Shown here: in pieces, positions 1-9,046 of the stretch | Layout: each line of letters starts with the position of its first letter | Numbering within the stretch: position 1 is the stretch's first letter | Source of the DNA: Flammeovirgaceae bacterium SG7u.111 | Lineage (GTDB): Bacteria; Bacteroidota; Bacteroidia; Cytophagales; Flammeovirgaceae | Length of the DNA: 64,000 nt | Assembly: GCA_034044135.1 (NCBI GenBank) | Contig: CP139021.1 | Location: 2,247,635-2,311,634 of the forward strand | Reading direction: 5' to 3' | Position numbers and translations under genes: made by a program | The notes under the pieces: model-generated | What the model saw: only the letters and a program-made list of their open reading frames with translations | Databases searched by the model: none | Told to the model about the DNA's origin: nothing

Positions 1-1
1 G

Positions 2-802
2 GAGTGGCAATATAAAGTTGGTGCTGCTGAAATCAATATATCTGCTAACCCTAATAGCAAACCGACACTCCTTTATAATGCAATGGTGAATCCATTAATC
101 CCTTTTGCTTTCAAAGGGGCTATTTGGTACCAAGGTGAATCTAATGCAGGTCAAGCTTACCAATACAGGGAGAACTTCCCGCTAATGATCAAGGATTGGA
201 GGCAAAAGTGGGGCATAGGCGATTTTCCTTTTTTATGGGTTCAATTGGCCAATTATATGGCTCCGCCAACAACCCCTACCGATAGTGAATGGGCCGAACT
301 CAGAGAGGCTCAAACGAAAACACTTTCATTGCCAAACACTGGAATGGCAGTGATTATTGATATTGGAGAAGAGCATGATATCCATCCTCGGAATAAAGAA
401 GATGTGGGGAAAAGGCTTTCTTTAGCAGCAAGGAAAGTAGCGTATGGGGAAGACTTGGTGTATTCAAGTCCCATGTACAAGTCGATGAAAGTTGAAGGAA
501 ATAAGATTCGAATCAGTTTCGATCATGTAGGCAGTGGTTTGGAAATAAGAGATAAATATGGATACTTGAATGGTTTTGCCATAGCTGGTGCAGATAAGAA
601 GTTTTACTGGGCAAAGGCCGAAATTGAGGGAAACGAAGTGATAGTTTATTCAGATAAAGTGGAAGCCCCTGTAGCAGTACGATATGGCTGGGCGGATAAT
701 CCTGATGACTTGAACTTGTACAACAAAGAAGGCTTGCCTGCGAACCCATTCCGTACCGATGCCTGGGATGGAATTACCAAAGATGTAATTAGGCGTTTTT
801 AA
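2..802 (+). CDS. Sialate O-acetylesterase-like SGNH hydrolase (3' part)
   Basis: This is the C-terminal part of a carbohydrate esterase of the sialate O-acetylesterase (SASA/DUF303) family. The frame is open from base 2, so the gene starts outside the window. The motif GAIWYQGESNA is the family's conserved block around the oxyanion region. EEHDIHPRNK supplies the Asp-x-x-His pair expected for the catalytic triad, while the nucleophile Ser block lies upstream of the window. The last 100 or so residues form a beta-rich C-terminal domain seen in this family. Such enzymes remove acetyl groups from sialic acid or, in environmental Bacteroidota, often from plant or algal polysaccharides, so the exact substrate is uncertain. 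A hairpin followed by nine T residues lies about 90 bases after the stop. Family assignment is firm, substrate is not. Confidence 0.85.
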   Translation, partial: EWQYKVGAAEINISANPNSKPTLLYNAMVNPLIPFAFKGAIWYQGESNAGQAYQYRENFPLMIKDWRQKWGIGDFPFLWVQLANYMAPPTTPTDSEWAELREAQTKTLSLPNTGMAVIIDIGEEHDIHPRNKEDVGKRLSLAARKVAYGEDLVYSSPMYKSMKVEGNKIRISFDHVGSGLEIRDKYGYLNGFAIAGADKKFYWAKAEIEGNEVIVYSDKVEAPVAVRYGWADNPDDLNLYNKEGLPANPFRTDAWDGITKDVIRRF

Positions 803-892
803 GAAGGGCTGTGTTCAATGTCCATATGTTTTTGCGGGTGTTTTGCCTAAAGCAGGTTTTGTTTTCTTGTGGAAATTCTAATGGGTTGGATG

Positions 893-922
893 GCTGCTCT
901 CCAAAAGGGCAGCTTTTTTTTT
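893..922 (+). terminator. Rho-independent terminator after the esterase
   Basis: An 8-bp stem (GCTGCTCT pairing with AGGGCAGC, one G-U pair) with a 5-base loop is followed directly by nine T residues. It sits downstream of the esterase and upstream of the convergent scpA gene. Confidence 0.75.
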
Positions 923-976
923 AGCAAAAACTAAGACGCTGTTTGGAAAAATATCTATGAATTTCAAAACAACTTC

Positions 977-1753
977 TTAATTAAATTCCGAACCTAATAT
1001 TTCTTCACCAAACTTTTCCCCTTTCGAAATCCAAAAGTTGTTGTAGCCTCCGCCAATTTGAATAGCGATGTAGTTGCTAGCCAACATTTCCAAAATTGCT
1101 AGGAAATTGAAAATAACAGCAATCTTGTTCGCATCCAAAGAGATGAGCTTTTCGAAAGAAAGGCGCTCTTGTGTTCCAAGCATGTTCAAAATATAGCCTT
1201 TTTGTTCTTCTACTTTGTAAGGGTAGGGGGTTACCTTGTGGATGGGCCGTTCTTTTACCTCGCTCATGCGTTTCATTACTTGCTGGTAAACTTTTAAGAG
1301 TTTGTAAAGGTCGAGCTCTTCCATTTCAGAGTCTACATTGCTCGTTTCGCTAAGCTTTTTTATTTCTTTCACCACATTGCCCCGCTTTTCTTTTTGGAGC
1401 ATGGTTTCTTCCCAAGCTTCCAGCTCGCCCAGTACCGACTTGTACTTTTTGTATTCTAACAAGTGCCTCACCAGCTCTTCTCTTGGGTCAATTTCATTAC
1501 CTTCCTCGTCTTTTTCCACCCTTGGGAGCAACATCTTGGCTTTGATCCGCATCAAGGTAGAAGCCACCAAAATAAATTCGCTGGCTACTTCCATGTTCAT
1601 CTTTTCTAACTGGTGGAGGTAGTCCAAAAAATCTTGTGTGATGCTAGATATAGGAATATCGTGGATATCCAACTCATCCCTTCTGATGAAAAAGAGCAAG
1701 AGATCGAACGGACCTTCAAATAGTGGGATTTTTACCTCAAAATGTTCTTCCAA
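977..1753 (-). CDS. scpA: Segregation and condensation protein A
   Basis: ScpA is the kleisin subunit of the bacterial condensin complex. It bridges SMC heads together with ScpB and helps chromosome condensation and partition in the cytoplasm. The 258-residue length is normal. The N-terminus shows the family block FEGPFDLLLFFIRRDELDIHDI, with SMC-binding helices following. The segment ASEFILVASTLMRIKAKMLLPR (about residues 60-80) is also typical, and the C-terminal winged-helix part is present. The start ATG gives the expected MEEHFEVKIPLFEGP beginning. It lies downstream of leucine dehydrogenase on the same strand with about 87 bases between them, which contain a strong inverted repeat, so co-transcription is doubtful. 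No scpB is visible in the window. Confidence 0.93.
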   Translation of the reverse strand: MEEHFEVKIPLFEGPFDLLLFFIRRDELDIHDIPISSITQDFLDYLHQLEKMNMEVASEFILVASTLMRIKAKMLLPRVEKDEEGNEIDPREELVRHLLEYKKYKSVLGELEAWEETMLQKEKRGNVVKEIKKLSETSNVDSEMEELDLYKLLKVYQQVMKRMSEVKERPIHKVTPYPYKVEEQKGYILNMLGTQERLSFEKLISLDANKIAVIFNFLAILEMLASNYIAIQIGGGYNNFWISKGEKFGEEILGSEFN

Positions 1754-1801
1754 AGCTTTTTGTTTAATATAAAAATCTGATAAATGAGCCTGGATATAAA
1801 T

Positions 1802-1828
1802 GTCATTCCGTGTCAGGCACGGAATGAC
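1802..1828. repeat. Perfect 11-bp inverted repeat (terminator or REP-like)
   Basis: GTCATTCCGTG and CACGGAATGAC form a perfect 11-bp stem around a 5-base loop between leucine dehydrogenase and scpA. Read on the - strand it follows the dehydrogenase stop by a few bases and is followed by an AT-rich stretch, so it can act as a terminator. Its form also resembles dispersed intergenic palindromes of Bacteroidota genomes. The sequence shows the repeat; its role is inferred. Confidence 0.6.
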
Positions 1829-1840
1829 TTGCTAAAGTAT

Positions 1841-2953
1841 TTAATAAGGAGCTTTCACCTTAGCGATATCGTTAATGCGTTTCATGGCCATATCAATAGC
1901 GACTGTTTGCGCATTTTTCTTCTCGCTTACCGATTGGCTTATCACCTCTAGTGATTTTCCATAAATCTTCTCCACATGAGCCTTTGTCCAATCGTGGCTT
2001 GCTTTTATAACTTCGGCATACACATTTATTACACCACCAGAGTTGATCAAGAAATCAGGTCCATAGATAATCCCTTTTTTCACGCACAGATCACCGTGGA
2101 TAGCCTCATCTTCCAACTGGTTGTTGGCACAGCCCGCTATAATGTCGCATTTGAGCCTGTCGAGTGTTTGGTGGTTTACTGTTGCGCCCAGCGCACAAGG
2201 CGAGTATATATCTACATCTAGGTCGTAGATTTCATCCATCCCAACAGCCTCTACTTTGTATTTGCTTGTAATCTCTTTTAGCTTATCCTCGTAAAATTCG
2301 GAAACATAGATTTTACACCCTTCTTTTTGGAGATAATCGATGATGATTTCTCCCACAGATCCAACCCCTTGTACCGAAACCTTTTTTCCTTCCAAACTAT
2401 CCGAACCGTAGGCAACTTTAGCGGCAGCTTTCATCCCCATGTACACGCCGTAGGCCGTGTGTGGAGAAGGGTCGCCCATTCCTCCTAGGTACTCAGGCAT
2501 TCCACTTACGTGCTCCGTTTGCATGCCGATATATTCCATATCTTGGGCGTTCATTCCCACATCTTCGGCAGTAATGTATTTGCCGTTGAGATTGTTGAGA
2601 AATTTGCCAAAAGCCCTCAAAAGAGGCTCGGTTTTCGTTTTCCGCGGATCGCCAATGATGACCGCTTTTCCACCGCCGGCATTTAGCCCAGCAATAGCAT
2701 TTTTGAAGGTCATTCCCCTCGAAAGCCTCAAAACATCTCTCAATGCCTCTTGTTCCGATTGATATGCCCAGAGCCTTGTGCCGCCAATGGCTGGCCCCAG
2801 CACCGTGTTGTGGATGCCAACTATAGCTTTTAAGCCTGTGTGTTCGTCGTGGCAATAGACCACTTGTTCGTGCCCCATTTCGGTAAGGGCAGAAAAAACA
2901 CTTTGTTCGGTTGAAGAAACTTCGTTTGTCACCTTTTCCTCCATTGTCATCAT
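1841..2953 (-). CDS. Leucine (Glu/Leu/Phe/Val) dehydrogenase
   Basis: NAD-dependent amino acid dehydrogenase that reversibly deaminates branched-chain amino acids to 2-oxo acids. The 370-residue protein is the usual length of leucine/valine dehydrogenases. The dimerisation and substrate domain carries GPAIGGTRLW and the glycine-rich GLNAGGGKAVI block, whose Lys is the catalytic-type lysine of the family. The Rossmann domain carries VQGVGSVGE as the nucleotide-binding GxGxxG-like turn near residues 195-205, and GCANNQL follows as in the family. Three closely spaced ATG codons exist at the N-terminus; the first was used, the third (MEEKV) is equally possible. Downstream is the inverted repeat before scpA. 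Specificity for leucine rather than phenylalanine is inferred from overall resemblance. Confidence 0.9.
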   Translation of the reverse strand: MMTMEEKVTNEVSSTEQSVFSALTEMGHEQVVYCHDEHTGLKAIVGIHNTVLGPAIGGTRLWAYQSEQEALRDVLRLSRGMTFKNAIAGLNAGGGKAVIIGDPRKTKTEPLLRAFGKFLNNLNGKYITAEDVGMNAQDMEYIGMQTEHVSGMPEYLGGMGDPSPHTAYGVYMGMKAAAKVAYGSDSLEGKKVSVQGVGSVGEIIIDYLQKEGCKIYVSEFYEDKLKEITSKYKVEAVGMDEIYDLDVDIYSPCALGATVNHQTLDRLKCDIIAGCANNQLEDEAIHGDLCVKKGIIYGPDFLINSGGVINVYAEVIKASHDWTKAHVEKIYGKSLEVISQSVSEKKNAQTVAIDMAMKRINDIAKVKAPY

Positions 2954-3310
2954 AAGTTGTGTGTGGTTGTTTGTAAATGTGTTAATTTTCTTGAGCAGGT
3001 CACTATCTTAAGTTTCTAAGGCTTAAGAACCACAATTTCTCTTGCTCGCATGTGTTGTTTGGTTGAGGTTTGTTTTTGAACAACCTCTTATTTTTATTAT
3101 GAAACATTTTATGCTGAAATCGGCTTATAAAAAAGTGCATTCAGCTAATGTTTACTATAGCATAGGCCCAAATCTAGAAATAATCGCTATAAAATTAGTT
3201 AGTTTTGCTTGCCAAATAGCAAACCGAAGTATCGGCTAAACTTACACATTCTATGTAAATAGCAGTTTGAACTGTGTTTACGCAATTTATATTTTCAAAT
3301 ACCTTCATCA
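2954..3310. other. Divergent intergenic region, leucine dehydrogenase / ABC exporter
   Basis: These 357 bases separate two divergent genes and must hold both promoters. A TCTTAAG/CTTAAGA inverted repeat with a 9-base spacer lies at 3006-3028, and an ATGTAAA half-site in an imperfect palindrome at about 3242-3259. No gene is seen. Promoter positions could not be assigned with confidence. Confidence 0.4.
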
Positions 3311-5086
3311 ATGAGCAAAGCACCTGAGACGAAAAGCGGAAAAATTTTTGATGCCAAGATCCTGAAAAGGATTTTCCCTTTCGTAAGACCTTACATAAAT
3401 TGGTTTTGGGTACTCGTATTCCTTACCATTTCCCTCGCAATAGTTGCACCGATCCGCCCCATCCTCATCAAAATGACCATTGATGACTTTGTGATTCCCG
3501 GTGATTTTCAAGGCTTGCTCAAAATGACCTATTGGCTTATAGCCACGGCACTTTTGCAGGCATTTATCCAGTTTTCCCATACCTACCTTTCAGGCTGGTT
3601 GGGGCAGTATGTGATTCGGGACATGCGGGTAAAGCTTTACAAGCATATTTTGGGATTGAGGCTCAGGTTCTACGACAAAACACCCATAGGGCAGCTCGTG
3701 ACCCGAACCGTATCCGATATTGAACAACTTTCCGAGATTTTCACCAATGGAGTTGCCGCTATTATTGGAGACCTACTCCAGCTCGTAGTAATCTTGGCCG
3801 TAATGCTTTCCATGAACTGGAAACTGACATTGGTTACCATGTGTACGTTCCCTTTTATGATCATCACCACGTACATTTTCAAAGAGAAAATTAAATATGC
3901 TTTCAATAGGGTGAGAAATGCGGTTTCAAACCTCAATACCTTCGTGCAAGAACATATAACGGGAATGAGCATTGTGCAAATTTTCAATAGTGAAGAACGC
4001 GAGTACAAGAAGTTTGAGAAAATAAATAAAGAGCATTTAAGGGCGAATATCAAAACAGTAATGTATTACTCCATTTATTTTCCTGTAGCGGAAATAGTAG
4101 GTGCGGTGAGTACGGGTTTGCTGATTTGGTACGGTACAAAGAGCGTGATTGAGGTAAACATGGATCCGGGCGTTATCGTTGCTTTTATTTTGTTCATCAA
4201 TTTGTTTTTCCGACCGTTGAGGATGCTGGCGGATAGGTTTAATACCTTGCAGTTGGGTATCGTAAGTTCTGATAGGATTTTGAAATTGCTCGATAACCAA
4301 GACCATATTTCAGACGATGGAGAGTACGAAACCGACCACCTAAAAGGCGATGTGAAGTTTGAGGATGTTTCTTTTGCCTACGATGATGAAACCTTTGTGT
4401 TGAAAAATATTTCTTTCGAAGTAAAACCTGGGGAAACCGTCGCTTTTGTAGGAGCTACCGGTGCCGGAAAATCGTCTATCATCAACCTTATTTCACGTTT
4501 TTATGAGATAAACAAAGGAAGGATTTTGATAGATGAGAAGGATGTGACCGAGTACAAATTGCAAAACCTCCGCAGCCATATTGGCGTGGTGTTGCAAGAT
4601 GTGTTTCTGTTTTCGGGAAGTATCCGCGATAATATCACCTTGGGAAATAAGGATATCAGCAATGAAAAAGTGATGGAAGCTGCTGAGCTAGTTGGTGCGA
4701 AGGAATTCATCGAGCGCTTGCCCGGCGGGTTAGACTACAACGTGATGGAGCGGGGCGCAACCCTTAGCGTGGGGCAAAGGCAACTGATATCTTTTGTGAG
4801 GGCTATGGTGTACGACCCCGAAATTATCATCCTCGATGAGGCAACTTCTTCGGTAGATAGCGAAACGGAGGAAATGATCCAAAAGGCAATTGATAAACTG
4901 ATGAAGGGCAGAACTTCCATCGTAATTGCCCACCGCTTGGCTACCATCCAGAAAGCTGACAAGATCATTGTGATGGACAAAGGCGAAATTATGGAAATAG
5001 GCAACCACGACGAGTTGCTAGAGTTGGAAGGCTTTTATTCTCAGCTCTACAAAATCCAGTACAAAGAGGTGGCTCAGGCGAGGTGA
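3311..5086 (+). CDS. ABC transporter, fused permease and ATP-binding (MsbA/LmrA type exporter)
   Basis: A half-transporter of 591 residues that would homodimerise in the inner membrane and export lipids, drugs or peptides at the cost of ATP. About six hydrophobic segments fill residues 30-310. The nucleotide-binding domain then shows Walker A GATGAGKSS at about 381-389, the ABC signature LSVGQRQ at about 485-491, Walker B IIILDEAT at about 505-512 and the switch His in IVIAHRLAT. The Q-loop lies in VVLQDVFLF. Length and order match MsbA/LmrA-like exporters. It stands alone, divergent from leucine dehydrogenase, with a GC-rich inverted repeat shortly after the stop. The substrate cannot be told from sequence; MsbA-like lipid flipping or multidrug export are both possible. 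Confidence 0.9.
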   Translation: MSKAPETKSGKIFDAKILKRIFPFVRPYINWFWVLVFLTISLAIVAPIRPILIKMTIDDFVIPGDFQGLLKMTYWLIATALLQAFIQFSHTYLSGWLGQYVIRDMRVKLYKHILGLRLRFYDKTPIGQLVTRTVSDIEQLSEIFTNGVAAIIGDLLQLVVILAVMLSMNWKLTLVTMCTFPFMIITTYIFKEKIKYAFNRVRNAVSNLNTFVQEHITGMSIVQIFNSEEREYKKFEKINKEHLRANIKTVMYYSIYFPVAEIVGAVSTGLLIWYGTKSVIEVNMDPGVIVAFILFINLFFRPLRMLADRFNTLQLGIVSSDRILKLLDNQDHISDDGEYETDHLKGDVKFEDVSFAYDDETFVLKNISFEVKPGETVAFVGATGAGKSSIINLISRFYEINKGRILIDEKDVTEYKLQNLRSHIGVVLQDVFLFSGSIRDNITLGNKDISNEKVMEAAELVGAKEFIERLPGGLDYNVMERGATLSVGQRQLISFVRAMVYDPEIIILDEATSSVDSETEEMIQKAIDKLMKGRTSIVIAHRLATIQKADKIIVMDKGEIMEIGNHDELLELEGFYSQLYKIQYKEVAQAR

Positions 5087-5118
5087 TTTGGTTGATGTTC
5101 AAAATATATAAAACGTCT

Positions 5119-5140
5119 AGTGCGAGTGTCCACTCGTGCT
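5119..5140. repeat. 10-bp inverted repeat after ABC exporter
   Basis: AGTGCGAGTG and CACTCGTGCT pair over ten positions (two G-U) with a two-base loop, 32 bases after the stop and followed by TTAAAAA. It may terminate the exporter transcript or be a dispersed palindromic repeat. Confidence 0.5.
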
Positions 5141-5216
5141 TAAAAATGATGTTCGGCGTCTTGCTTAACTTTCAAAAACATGCTTAAGTTGATGACATTG
5201 AGAGGGATGGTTGCGT

Positions 5217-5807
5217 TTATGCAAAAATCAACCATCCTATAAAGAAGATGAAAGCAACGAAGCTAATGATGGTCAGAAGGGCGTAAAGGCAGGAGGCTTC
5301 TTGTCCATCTTTGAGGTGTTTTTTGATTTCGATAGAGAGTTTTCCCTTAGCGTCTGCAACTCTCCTAAACCGAAGATGGACGGGGCGTTTTATCACGTTC
5401 AGGTTGCAGATGCCAGTTAGTCTCCAGATAGTGTGCTCCTCTTCTTGCAAAATATAAAACCAGTATGCGAGCCCTCCCCCTTGGCTTTTTTCAAGATGAA
5501 GCTTCCCTCCGTTGTTGAGGTTGATCACTTCTTTTTCCAAGTCCACTTCCTCAACTTCCCTTTCTACAACCTTCACCCCTTTTTCCTTCAATATATCCAC
5601 CAGCTCATCCGATTTGCCAAAAATAATAATTGCTTCCTTACCATGGCGCAAGGTGTGTAGCTCAAATTCTTGCCTTCTGAAGCGCCATAGCGCCATGTCT
5701 GAATAGGGGTATTTTTTGGTTCGTGAAAATTGAAGGTAGTCCTCAGTCAACACAAAAGTTAAGGTTTTCTCTATCTCGAAAATGAAATATTCTTTCTTTA
5801 TGCTCAT
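5217..5807 (-). CDS. Uncharacterised protein with C-terminal membrane segment
   Basis: I do not recognise this 196-residue protein. It begins MSIKKEYFIFEIEKTL and is rich in charged residues and beta-type patterns. It ends in a strongly hydrophobic stretch (LLTIISFVAFIFFIGWLIF, the last 20 residues), so it is probably tail-anchored with the bulk in the cytoplasm. The middle part (residues 60-110) looks like a small mixed alpha/beta domain, resembling PH-like membrane protein domains only vaguely. It is convergent with the ABC exporter and separated from the next gene by about 260 bases. An ATG start with no strong ribosome-binding site is normal in this phylum. No function is proposed. Confidence 0.65.
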   Translation of the reverse strand: MSIKKEYFIFEIEKTLTFVLTEDYLQFSRTKKYPYSDMALWRFRRQEFELHTLRHGKEAIIIFGKSDELVDILKEKGVKVVEREVEEVDLEKEVINLNNGGKLHLEKSQGGGLAYWFYILQEEEHTIWRLTGICNLNVIKRPVHLRFRRVADAKGKLSIEIKKHLKDGQEASCLYALLTIISFVAFIFFIGWLIFA

Positions 5808-6070
5808 TTGGAGTGCCTATTCTCGTTTTAAATGCTATAAAAAAATGTTTGCCTAAATCTGGGTGCTCGTTTCGTTTCCACCGCTTTTTTGATGATCATT
5901 GGAAAACTAATTTCCAAAAGTAGTATAATTTACTATTTGACTCTTGATCTATTGGGTGAGGTAGGGATATTATAATTTATAACTTCTACCTTATAACTAT
6001 TGCTCAATAGATTTATCAATTAAAATCATAAAGAACCTTACTATTTCAAAAGATTCAGAAGCTTATTTAT

Positions 6071-7228
6071 ATGCCGTTCTCATTTTTTAATAACTCCTTT
6101 CGGATAGCACTTGCCCTTTTTGTGGTCTTCACACCAGTGTTTTATTACTTTTCTACTATCCATCATTTAGATATGTACGGGCACTGCTTGCATATTCAGG
6201 CTTTTGTGGAAACAGGAATTTGGCGACCTAATGTTGGCTACTACCTTTTGGTGTGGGCTTTAGCTTTTTTCTCTACCGATTTTTTTATCCTACAATTGAG
6301 CACAGGCTTTGTCCTTGCCTTTTTTGTGGCGTGGAAGTTTTGGCTGAGCACAAAGCTACTTGTGGCTGAACTTGGAAAAGAGAAAAAAGCTTTGCTAAAC
6401 TTTACTATGTTGCTATTGGCTTTTGTGTTTTCCCTGCCCGTTTGGTACAACAACTGGTATTTTGGGCAAATCCCGCCCAACCACTGGCACAACAGTACCA
6501 CCATTATGCTTTTCCCATTTGCATTGCTGCTGTTTTGGGAAAGCTATCATTTTTTGGAAAATCCTGAGCCTAGCATGCTTCCTTTTTTGGTGTTGCTTAC
6601 GTTACTCAATGTACTGGTGAAGCCAAGCTTTTTCTTTTGTGTGGCAATGGTCTACCCACTTTTTTTACTTTCTTCCTTTAGGTTTAAGAGAGCTTTTTGG
6701 CTGGGGTTGGTTCCTGTGGTGGTAGGAATATTGGGTGTGGGCATTCAGTATTATTTCCTCTATGCCAGCGGCCCAGAAGCAGCCGAGTTGCTTAGCGGAG
6801 AGGGTGGAGGGGTGAAAATAGCCCCTTTCCATATCTGGAATTATTATTCTAAGAATATCCTGCTTTCTATTCTTTTTTCTTTCCCCTTGCCTCTTTTCTT
6901 TTTTGTTCTTTACAGAAAAAAACTAAGGCAAGAACGTCTGTTCTTTTATGCCTTGGCTTTGCTAGGGGCTGCCGTATTTATCTTTGCCTTCTTTTCCGAA
7001 ACGGGGAGGAGGGAGTACCACAGCAATTTTATTTGGCAAGCGATAGTGGCGAGCTACGTGTTGCATTGGGTGTGTGTGTTGCTGTTTTTTAAGTGGAGAT
7101 TGCTCTCCTTAGGTTTCAAAGGGCTGGATAAGCCTGAAAAAGCACTCGTTTATCTTTATGTTTTCCAAGCATTTATTGGGGTGCTGTATGTGATAAGGAT
7201 GTTGTTGAAACATGGTTCCTATGCTTAG
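6071..7228 (+). CDS. Polytopic membrane protein, unknown function
   Basis: A 385-residue integral membrane protein with about ten hydrophobic segments. It begins with a membrane helix (IALALFVVFTPVFYYF), followed by a short loop with HHLDMYGH. This layout (first helix, then an acidic/His loop) recalls membrane glycosyltransferases of the GT-C type, where an Asp in the first outer loop is important, but the similarity is only in layout and I would not name it so. Aromatic and Leu/Phe content is very high throughout. The gene is followed after about 100 bases by a TPR lipoprotein on the same strand, which may be co-transcribed. Confidence 0.7.
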   Translation: MPFSFFNNSFRIALALFVVFTPVFYYFSTIHHLDMYGHCLHIQAFVETGIWRPNVGYYLLVWALAFFSTDFFILQLSTGFVLAFFVAWKFWLSTKLLVAELGKEKKALLNFTMLLLAFVFSLPVWYNNWYFGQIPPNHWHNSTTIMLFPFALLLFWESYHFLENPEPSMLPFLVLLTLLNVLVKPSFFFCVAMVYPLFLLSSFRFKRAFWLGLVPVVVGILGVGIQYYFLYASGPEAAELLSGEGGGVKIAPFHIWNYYSKNILLSILFSFPLPLFFFVLYRKKLRQERLFFYALALLGAAVFIFAFFSETGRREYHSNFIWQAIVASYVLHWVCVLLFFKWRLLSLGFKGLDKPEKALVYLYVFQAFIGVLYVIRMLLKHGSYA

Positions 7229-7326
7229 ACTAGCATTGATTTGCATAAAATTTAACTTTTTCCTCCGACATCTTGTTCTTATTGGTAAACAATGCCTTTG
7301 AATTGAATCCAGAAAATACGCCGATA

Positions 7327-7980
7327 ATGGACAAGAAGGAAGCTCGACGGAAAGGAACAGCCGTGTTTTTGGGTGGATTGTATTTGCCATTAGTCTGTTT
7401 GCTAGCAGGGTTCGCGTGGAGCTGTGGGCAAGCTGGAGAAGAAAAAGGTAATAGTAATAAAATAAAAACTGAACAGGCTATGTACTTCAACCAATGGAAA
7501 AAAAGACATCTCGACAGTTTGTTTTTGATGTTAGAAACAGCAGAAGACCCAGGATATAATGAGCAATTGGTAGGGGAGATTTGGAAAACGTGGTTGCAAA
7601 GCGGGGACGATGCGCTGGACGAGCTGATGCAGCAAGGAATAAAAGCTATTTCGGTTTCGGATTATAAGGAAGCTGTGGAGTTGTTTACAGAAATTATAGA
7701 GGAAAACCCAGAGTATGCCGAAGGATGGAACAAAAGGGCAACGGTGTATTACCTCAACGGGGAGTTTAAAAAGTCGATGGATGATATTGCGGTGACCTTG
7801 GAGCTAGAACCAAGGCATTTTGGGGCACTTTCGGGCTTGACTACTATCTATATGGAGCTGGGCGAGCAAAAACGAGCATTGGACATCATTGAAAAAATGC
7901 TGGGTATAAACCCTTACCAACCTGTACTGAAAAGACAAGCGGATATGATTTATGCCCAGCTAAATATCAAGCGAACTTGA
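7327..7980 (+). CDS. TPR-repeat protein, membrane-anchored or lipoprotein
   Basis: A protein of about 217 residues with an N-terminal hydrophobic segment (FLGGLYLPLVCLLAGFAWSC) ending in a Cys that could be lipidated, though the preceding residues are not an ideal lipobox. The second half holds at least two tetratricopeptide repeats: AVELFTEIIEENPEYAEGWNKRA and the next unit, then LEPRHFGALSGLTTIYMELG. These repeats usually mediate protein-protein contacts. The ATG at 7327 is preferred over an in-frame TTG 54 bases upstream because it puts charged residues (MDKKEARRKG) directly before the hydrophobic segment. It is convergent with the FKBP gene, with only three bases between the stops. Partner and role are unknown. 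Confidence 0.75.
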   Translation: MDKKEARRKGTAVFLGGLYLPLVCLLAGFAWSCGQAGEEKGNSNKIKTEQAMYFNQWKKRHLDSLFLMLETAEDPGYNEQLVGEIWKTWLQSGDDALDELMQQGIKAISVSDYKEAVELFTEIIEENPEYAEGWNKRATVYYLNGEFKKSMDDIAVTLELEPRHFGALSGLTTIYMELGEQKRALDIIEKMLGINPYQPVLKRQADMIYAQLNIKRT

Positions 7981-7983
7981 TGC

Positions 7984-8697
7984 TTATTTTACTTCAAGAA
8001 GCTCTACTTCGAAGATCAAGGTAGCATTTGGCCCAATCTGCCCGCCTCCAGCACCTTGTGGACCGTAAGCCAAGTCACCTGGGATGTAGAATTTGAATTT
8101 AGAGCCAACTTTCATTAGTTGAACACCTTCAGTCCAACCTTTGATTACTCTGTTCAATGGAAATTCTACTGGCTCACCAGCGTCAACCGAGCTATCGAAA
8201 ACAGTTCCGTCGGTTAGAGTACCGTGATAGTGAACTTTTACAGTGCTTTCAGCAGTTGGTTGAGCACCCGTTCCTTCTGTAAGGATTTCGTACTGCAAGC
8301 CGCTTTCTGTTTCAATCACGTTGCTATTGTTAGCCTTGTTTTCTGCTAACCAAGCTTTGCCTTCTTCCAAAGATGCTTGAGCAGCTTTGTTTTGCTCAGC
8401 CATCATTTCGGCTTGCTTAGCTTGGAAAAATGACTGAACGATCATTTGACAAGTAGCGTCGTCAAGCATTTTTGTATTAGTAGTATCATATGCATCGTTG
8501 ATGCCTTTCGCTACAGCTTCGAGGTTAAACCCATCGATGCCTTGTTGAGCAATACTGTTTCCTATGTCAATACCTATTGCATAGCTCACACTGTCGATGT
8601 TAGAGCTCAAAGATACATTAGATGGGCCGCCTTTTTCACAGCTAGTAAACATGAATAGCGCTGCAAGGGCTGCAAAAATTGAAATGTTCTTAATCAT
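7984..8697 (-). CDS. FKBP-type peptidyl-prolyl cis-trans isomerase lipoprotein
   Basis: A 237-residue isomerase that speeds proline isomerisation during folding of exported proteins. The N-terminus is a lipoprotein signal peptide with lipobox FMFTSC (Cys at about residue 20). Residues 30-120 form the helical dimerisation domain of FkpA/Mip-type proteins ([17 protein letters not shown]). The catalytic FKBP domain fills the last 100 residues, with [35 protein letters not shown] and [24 protein letters not shown]. All usual active-site aromatic residues (Tyr, Phe, Trp) are visible. It should sit in the periplasm, anchored to a membrane. It ends tail to tail with the TPR gene. Confidence 0.93.
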   Translation of the reverse strand: MIKNISIFAALAALFMFTSCEKGGPSNVSLSSNIDSVSYAIGIDIGNSIAQQGIDGFNLEAVAKGINDAYDTTNTKMLDDATCQMIVQSFFQAKQAEMMAEQNKAAQASLEEGKAWLAENKANNSNVIETESGLQYEILTEGTGAQPTAESTVKVHYHGTLTDGTVFDSSVDAGEPVEFPLNRVIKGWTEGVQLMKVGSKFKFYIPGDLAYGPQGAGGGQIGPNATLIFEVELLEVK

Positions 8698-9046
8698 TAG
8701 AATAAATAAATTAGTGATGTATGTGATTTTTCAGTTCAAAAGCTTAGAAGTTGGCAATGTGCCCCCTTTAAAAGCTCCGCAAATATGCGAAAATATGTAA
8801 AGGAAATAACTGATTGTCCTCAAAACCTTTGACTTTGTAATAAGTTAGAGAGGAATGGGTAGAAAAATGAAATAAGAAAATTGAGTTAGTCAGTATGTAT
8901 ATGAAAGGTATATTTTGGCTTCTTTCAGGTGCATATATGCTTTTTTAATCAATGTGAATTTCCAATAAAAAGTAAAGAAACTTTCAAAGAGTTGAGCTAT
9001 AATTTTAGTTGATGTACTTTTGCAAACTACAACCAGAGATAAACTA
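8698..9046. other. Divergent intergenic region, FKBP / TPR gene
   Basis: 349 bases with no gene. The right end holds a well-formed promoter for the TPR gene (separate entry). Nothing else is recognised; the promoter of the FKBP gene was not identified. Confidence 0.5.
8992..9022 (+). promoter_or_regulatory. Bacteroidota housekeeping promoter of the TPR gene
   Basis: TTG at 8992-8994 and TACTTTTG at 9015-9022 match the Bacteroidota sigma-A consensus TTG/TAnnTTTG with a 20-base spacer. The -7 element overlaps an in-frame TTG at 9020, which argues that translation begins at the ATG at 9047 instead. Confidence 0.65.
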
